64,000 bases of DNA from Thalassobellus sediminis (lineage in GTDB: Bacteria; Bacteroidota; Bacteroidia; Flavobacteriales; Flavobacteriaceae): positions 2,046,001 through 2,110,000 of the forward strand of contig NZ_JBISCD010000040.1 of NCBI RefSeq assembly GCF_044386045.1, written 5' to 3'. Below are positions 61,334 to 64,000 of the stretch, piece by piece (the stretch's first letter is position 1; the number at the start of each line of letters is the position of its first letter). Position numbers and translations under genes: made by a program. The notes below the pieces were generated by a model. That model was given only the letters and a program-made list of their open reading frames with translations. It was not told the DNA's origin and made no database searches.

Positions 61334-64000
61334 TATCTATTTTTCATCTCAATTCTATCTGTCATAGTTTGACAAAGTAATTCATATAATTTTGGAATGA
61401 AACCTATGTCAAAACCAAATTCTCTAAACACAACTTCATCATAATTCCTTCTATCAGCTTGTAAAAATTCTTGGTCATAATCTAGTTGGTCTCTTTCTGA
61501 AACAGAAACAAACGCCTCAACTATTCTTTCTCTTGATTCAGCGTTAATGAGACTCGGATTTAAGATTTTCATTTTAGTTTTAAAGAAATTTGCATTCAAG
61601 TCTAAAGCTCCTAAACTTCGAGAAACTCCATTTAATTCAACAGTCAAAAGACTTAATATTGAATTAAATAATGATGCATACAAACTCGCTTCATTCTCGG
61701 GAACTCGAATGGCTGTAAATCTTTGGTTTAAGCTTATGTAGTTTTCTGAATAACCAAAGAATAATCTTTTATTTGGGTTTATAGAAATAAAAATATTTGC
61801 AGAATCCTCTGGTGATAAAGAATACCACAGTTCCCGTTTGTCAATTCTTATAAACTTTTCAGGAAGTGGAATTCCTTGTTGATTGGTCATCTGGGTTCCA
61901 ACTGTTAACCATCTTTGAATGCCAGGAAAATTAGCATTTATATCTTCTTCCGATTTATCACAAACAAATAATTTGTAAGCATCCGTCAAACTATGTTTTA
62001 TTGATGTTACGTCACGATTTGATTTTAGAATTGGAAATAAAACATCATTTTCAATAGAATATCTATCTATTGTTTCTTGTTTTAAAATATGAAAATCATC
62101 AAAACAAGTCTTTGTTCCTCTACCACTATCAATTAAATCAGGATAAGGATTAATTAATGAATCTTGAAACTGTTGTAATGGGTTTTCTGCTGTGAAATTT
62201 ATGTTCCAATTTTCTTGCGTCTCAATTTGGTCTCTTAAATGTTGTTTGGATACTATTGAAACTTTTATTGTCCCATCCGTTTTGTGATACACGTTCTCAA
62301 ATTGTGAATCTAATATCCAACTTGTATTTCCCTCCAATTCACAATTATCAATCTCGGAATATAATTCACGGAAATAATCAATTATTTCTACTTCGTTCAT
62401 ATCAGAAGTTAATAATTCTAACTTTGAATTTATCGTAATAAACTTAGTTGGGTTATCTGAATTTCCTTTTTGAATGGTTGTGAAAATTGTACTTACTTTT
62501 GAATCCTTAAACCAATGTTCGGCATTACTTTTTACAACATATTTAACTGTAAAGTTGTCTAATAAAAAGCGTTTAAATTGAATACCATACTCTTTACCTA
62601 GCCAAGCATTTGAACTTATAGCAGAAATTAACCCACCGTCTTTTAGAAACTTCAAAGAATGATAGAAACAGTAAACAAAGTAATCTGACCTTTCGTTAAG
62701 TTCAAATCTGTTGTTTCTTATAAGTGAAGGTTGGGTCGTTCCAAATTCAGTTTCAAATTGTGTACTTAATAAATCATTCTGTATGTCTTCTTGTTGAATG
62801 AACGGGAAATTACTTATGATAGCGTCAAATGATGGAATTTCTTCATCTATCAATGTTGTTTCATTTTGAGGGTCAGGAAACGACAAAATACTTTGTGGCG
62901 TTAGGTCCAAATAATTACGCCTAGTGATTCTTGGGAAATTATTTGAGATAGTTACATCCTGCTTATATAGATTAATAACAGAAAGAATTGCTGGGAAATG
63001 TGAAATGTCATTGCCCCAAATTTGAGACAACAAAGTTTGATGGTCGGTTTGTCCAAGCCTTAATTTTATTTTGTAAAATGTGTCTAAAAAAGAACCAGTA
63101 CCAGAAGTTGGGTCATAAACAATTTGGTTTCTAGTCCTTAAGGCTGAAAGGGAAACCAAATACGTTAATGTTGTTGGTGTGAAATATTGACCAAACTTTT
63201 GCTTTTCAGATTTTGGAACTAAATTTTCTAATATCGTGCCAATTACTTCTGAAGGTAAGATTCTGAAATCATATGAATTTAGTAGTTCTATTAAGTTTTT
63301 TAAAATTTTTTCGGTTGCATCACTAAATGGTAAACTATCTGTAAAATCCGTATCAAAAACTGCTTGAAAATCTATATCTCGGACTGTATCAAAATATGTG
63401 TTCAATTGTTCTTTCAAAGACAAACCATTTTCAATAACTAAAGGTTGAATATGTTGTGGTAAGTTTTTACTAAGGGTTTGATAAAAAAGTATTTTTCCTA
63501 TAACTTTATAAAAGAGAAACTTTGCTAAAACTTGCGATTCAACAACATTTTCTCTTCGTCTTGAAGAAGATTTTAATATGTTTAGTGTTGCTCTTTCTAA
63601 AATTTTCCATCTACCATATTCTGATTGAAAATCTAAATCAGAGTTCACTTGGTTTTCGATAGTTTCTTGAAATATAGGAATTAGATAGTCGGCTGAATTT
63701 TTAATACCCAAAACAATATCTGAAGAAATATTAATTGCTTCTTTAATTGTTCCTTCATTATACAAACTGGCAAGGTCAGCTAAAATTGTATTAAGAGTTT
63801 CCTTTAGTTCTGCTTCGTGTTTTAGATATGAAATTCTATTATCTACGTCTGAACGTTTTGTAATATTTTTAGATGCTTCATATCGTTTTATTTCATACAA
63901 ATGCTCTAAGTCATAGGTAGAATCATTTATTCCCCAAATTATTGCTTGATTTGCATTCCAAGTAACAAAAGAATCTGATTTTAAAAATTTAGCCTTTTCA
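61333..64000 (-). CDS. N-6 adenine DNA methylase, start beyond window
   Basis: A large N6-adenine DNA methyltransferase. The AdoMet motif DPTSGTGSFLDTFYKI is near residue 263 counted from the TTG at 63900, and the catalytic motif reads SNFPF near residue 348 (usual NPPF/Y). The frame is open from 63900 to the right edge, adding about 33 residues (SDSFVTWNANQAIIWG), so the true start is outside the window. Length and domain order suggest a restriction-modification or phage-defence methylase with a long C-terminal target-recognition part. The restriction subunit may lie beyond the edge; the RAMA gene is coupled downstream. Confidence 0.88.
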   Translation of the reverse strand, partial: EKAKFLKSDSFVTWNANQAIIWGINDSTYDLEHLYEIKRYEASKNITKRSDVDNRISYLKHEAELKETLNTILADLASLYNEGTIKEAINISSDIVLGIKNSADYLIPIFQETIENQVNSDLDFQSEYGRWKILERATLNILKSSSRRRENVVESQVLAKFLFYKVIGKILFYQTLSKNLPQHIQPLVIENGLSLKEQLNTYFDTVRDIDFQAVFDTDFTDSLPFSDATEKILKNLIELLNSYDFRILPSEVIGTILENLVPKSEKQKFGQYFTPTTLTYLVSLSALRTRNQIVYDPTSGTGSFLDTFYKIKLRLGQTDHQTLLSQIWGNDISHFPAILSVINLYKQDVTISNNFPRITRRNYLDLTPQSILSFPDPQNETTLIDEEIPSFDAIISNFPFIQQEDIQNDLLSTQFETEFGTTQPSLIRNNRFELNERSDYFVYCFYHSLKFLKDGGLISAISSNAWLGKEYGIQFKRFLLDNFTVKYVVKSNAEHWFKDSKVSTIFTTIQKGNSDNPTKFITINSKLELLTSDMNEVEIIDYFRELYSEIDNCELEGNTSWILDSQFENVYHKTDGTIKVSIVSKQHLRDQIETQENWNINFTAENPLQQFQDSLINPYPDLIDSGRGTKTCFDDFHILKQETIDRYSIENDVLFPILKSNRDVTSIKHSLTDAYKLFVCDKSEEDINANFPGIQRWLTVGTQMTNQQGIPLPEKFIRIDKRELWYSLSPEDSANIFISINPNKRLFFGYSENYISLNQRFTAIRVPENEASLYASLFNSILSLLTVELNGVSRSLGALDLNANFFKTKMKILNPSLINAESRERIVEAFVSVSERDQLDYDQEFLQADRRNYDEVVFREFGFDIGFIPKLYELLCQTMTDRIEMKNR

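Larger units (their letters stand above)
54329..64000. mobile_element. Integron-like cassette array
   Basis: From the guaB terminator to the right edge, all genes are on the minus strand and each sits in its own unit, separated by hairpin elements E3 to E7. Read on the minus strand, each unit starts with a GTT-core, has one or two genes and ends in the complementary core ending AAC; the hairpin follows. Core pairs are 54356/54972, 55100/58613, 58743/59227, 59356/59878 and 60007/60727. The genes look like accessory genes (secreted, lipoprotein, unknown, DNA modification). No integrase is present in the window. The identity as a mobile array is inference. Confidence 0.6.

Noticed and set aside
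54329..64000. Calling the array a proven integron
   Set aside because: No IntI or other recombinase is in the window and the cores fit the attC consensus only in the AAC and GTT triplets. It is kept as a hypothesis.

Overview
The window is a stretch of an AT-rich chromosome from a member of the Flavobacteriaceae (Bacteroidota), probably marine. The evidence is the set of families (type IX secretion C-terminal sorting domains, a TonB-dependent receptor with a carboxypeptidase-like N-terminal domain, BatA, YbbR, TIGR02757, DUF937) and the promoter style, with -7 boxes of the form TAnnTTTG and almost no Shine-Dalgarno sites. No tRNA, rRNA, CRISPR array, integrase or transposase gene was found.

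Most of the window is ordinary core genome. Bases 1-6741 carry the end of recN, fabI, an overlapping glycosyltransferase-YbbR-coaE operon and a histidine kinase/response regulator pair. Bases 10896-15075 form a minus-strand operon (esterase, small membrane protein, a dihydroorotase homolog that has lost its metal-binding histidines, BatA-like protein). Bases 15177-22862 hold an XRE regulator, a glycosyltransferase, an M61 peptidase, TIGR02757, a bestrophin, a LolD-type ATPase and folE. Bases 22920-27062 look like a metal-linked TonB receptor operon with a His-rich small protein. Bases 27296-35884 carry serine biosynthesis (serC, serA), an acyl-CoA reductase, a ferredoxin, thiN and ychF. Bases 36033-46148 hold an EamA transporter, topoisomerase IV (parE, parC), argE-like and pepT peptidases and pyrD. 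Bases 46155-54254 hold two secreted T9SS proteins, HMG-CoA lyase, a porin, an FMN-binding protein with a membrane partner, and guaB.

Two regions differ. Bases 6827-10836 are a visibly more G+C-rich island placed between two convergent core genes. It carries an ECF41-type sigma factor, a flavodoxin-fold reductase, a cupin, a Tat-like FAD oxidoreductase and a small barrel protein. Two copies of the same promoter (TGTCACG-N16-TGTCAT) lie in front of the sigma factor and of the reductase-cupin pair, so the sigma factor probably controls itself and that operon.

The second region starts directly after the guaB terminator (about 54329) and runs off the right edge. It is a row of minus-strand accessory genes, each in its own unit: a plug-like secreted protein, a giant T9SS protein, a duplicated secreted protein, a lipoprotein, an unknown protein, and a DNA methylase with a RAMA-domain partner. 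The units are separated by imperfect hairpin elements of about 140-205 bases. Each complete unit is bounded by its own 9-10 base core, starting GTT at one end and ending AAC at the other; the two cores of a unit are perfectly complementary, while cores of neighbouring units differ. The ECF41 island follows the same rule. This is the logic of integron gene cassettes and attC sites, although the sequences do not fit the classical attC consensus and no integrase is in view. It is the strongest candidate here for an undescribed system.
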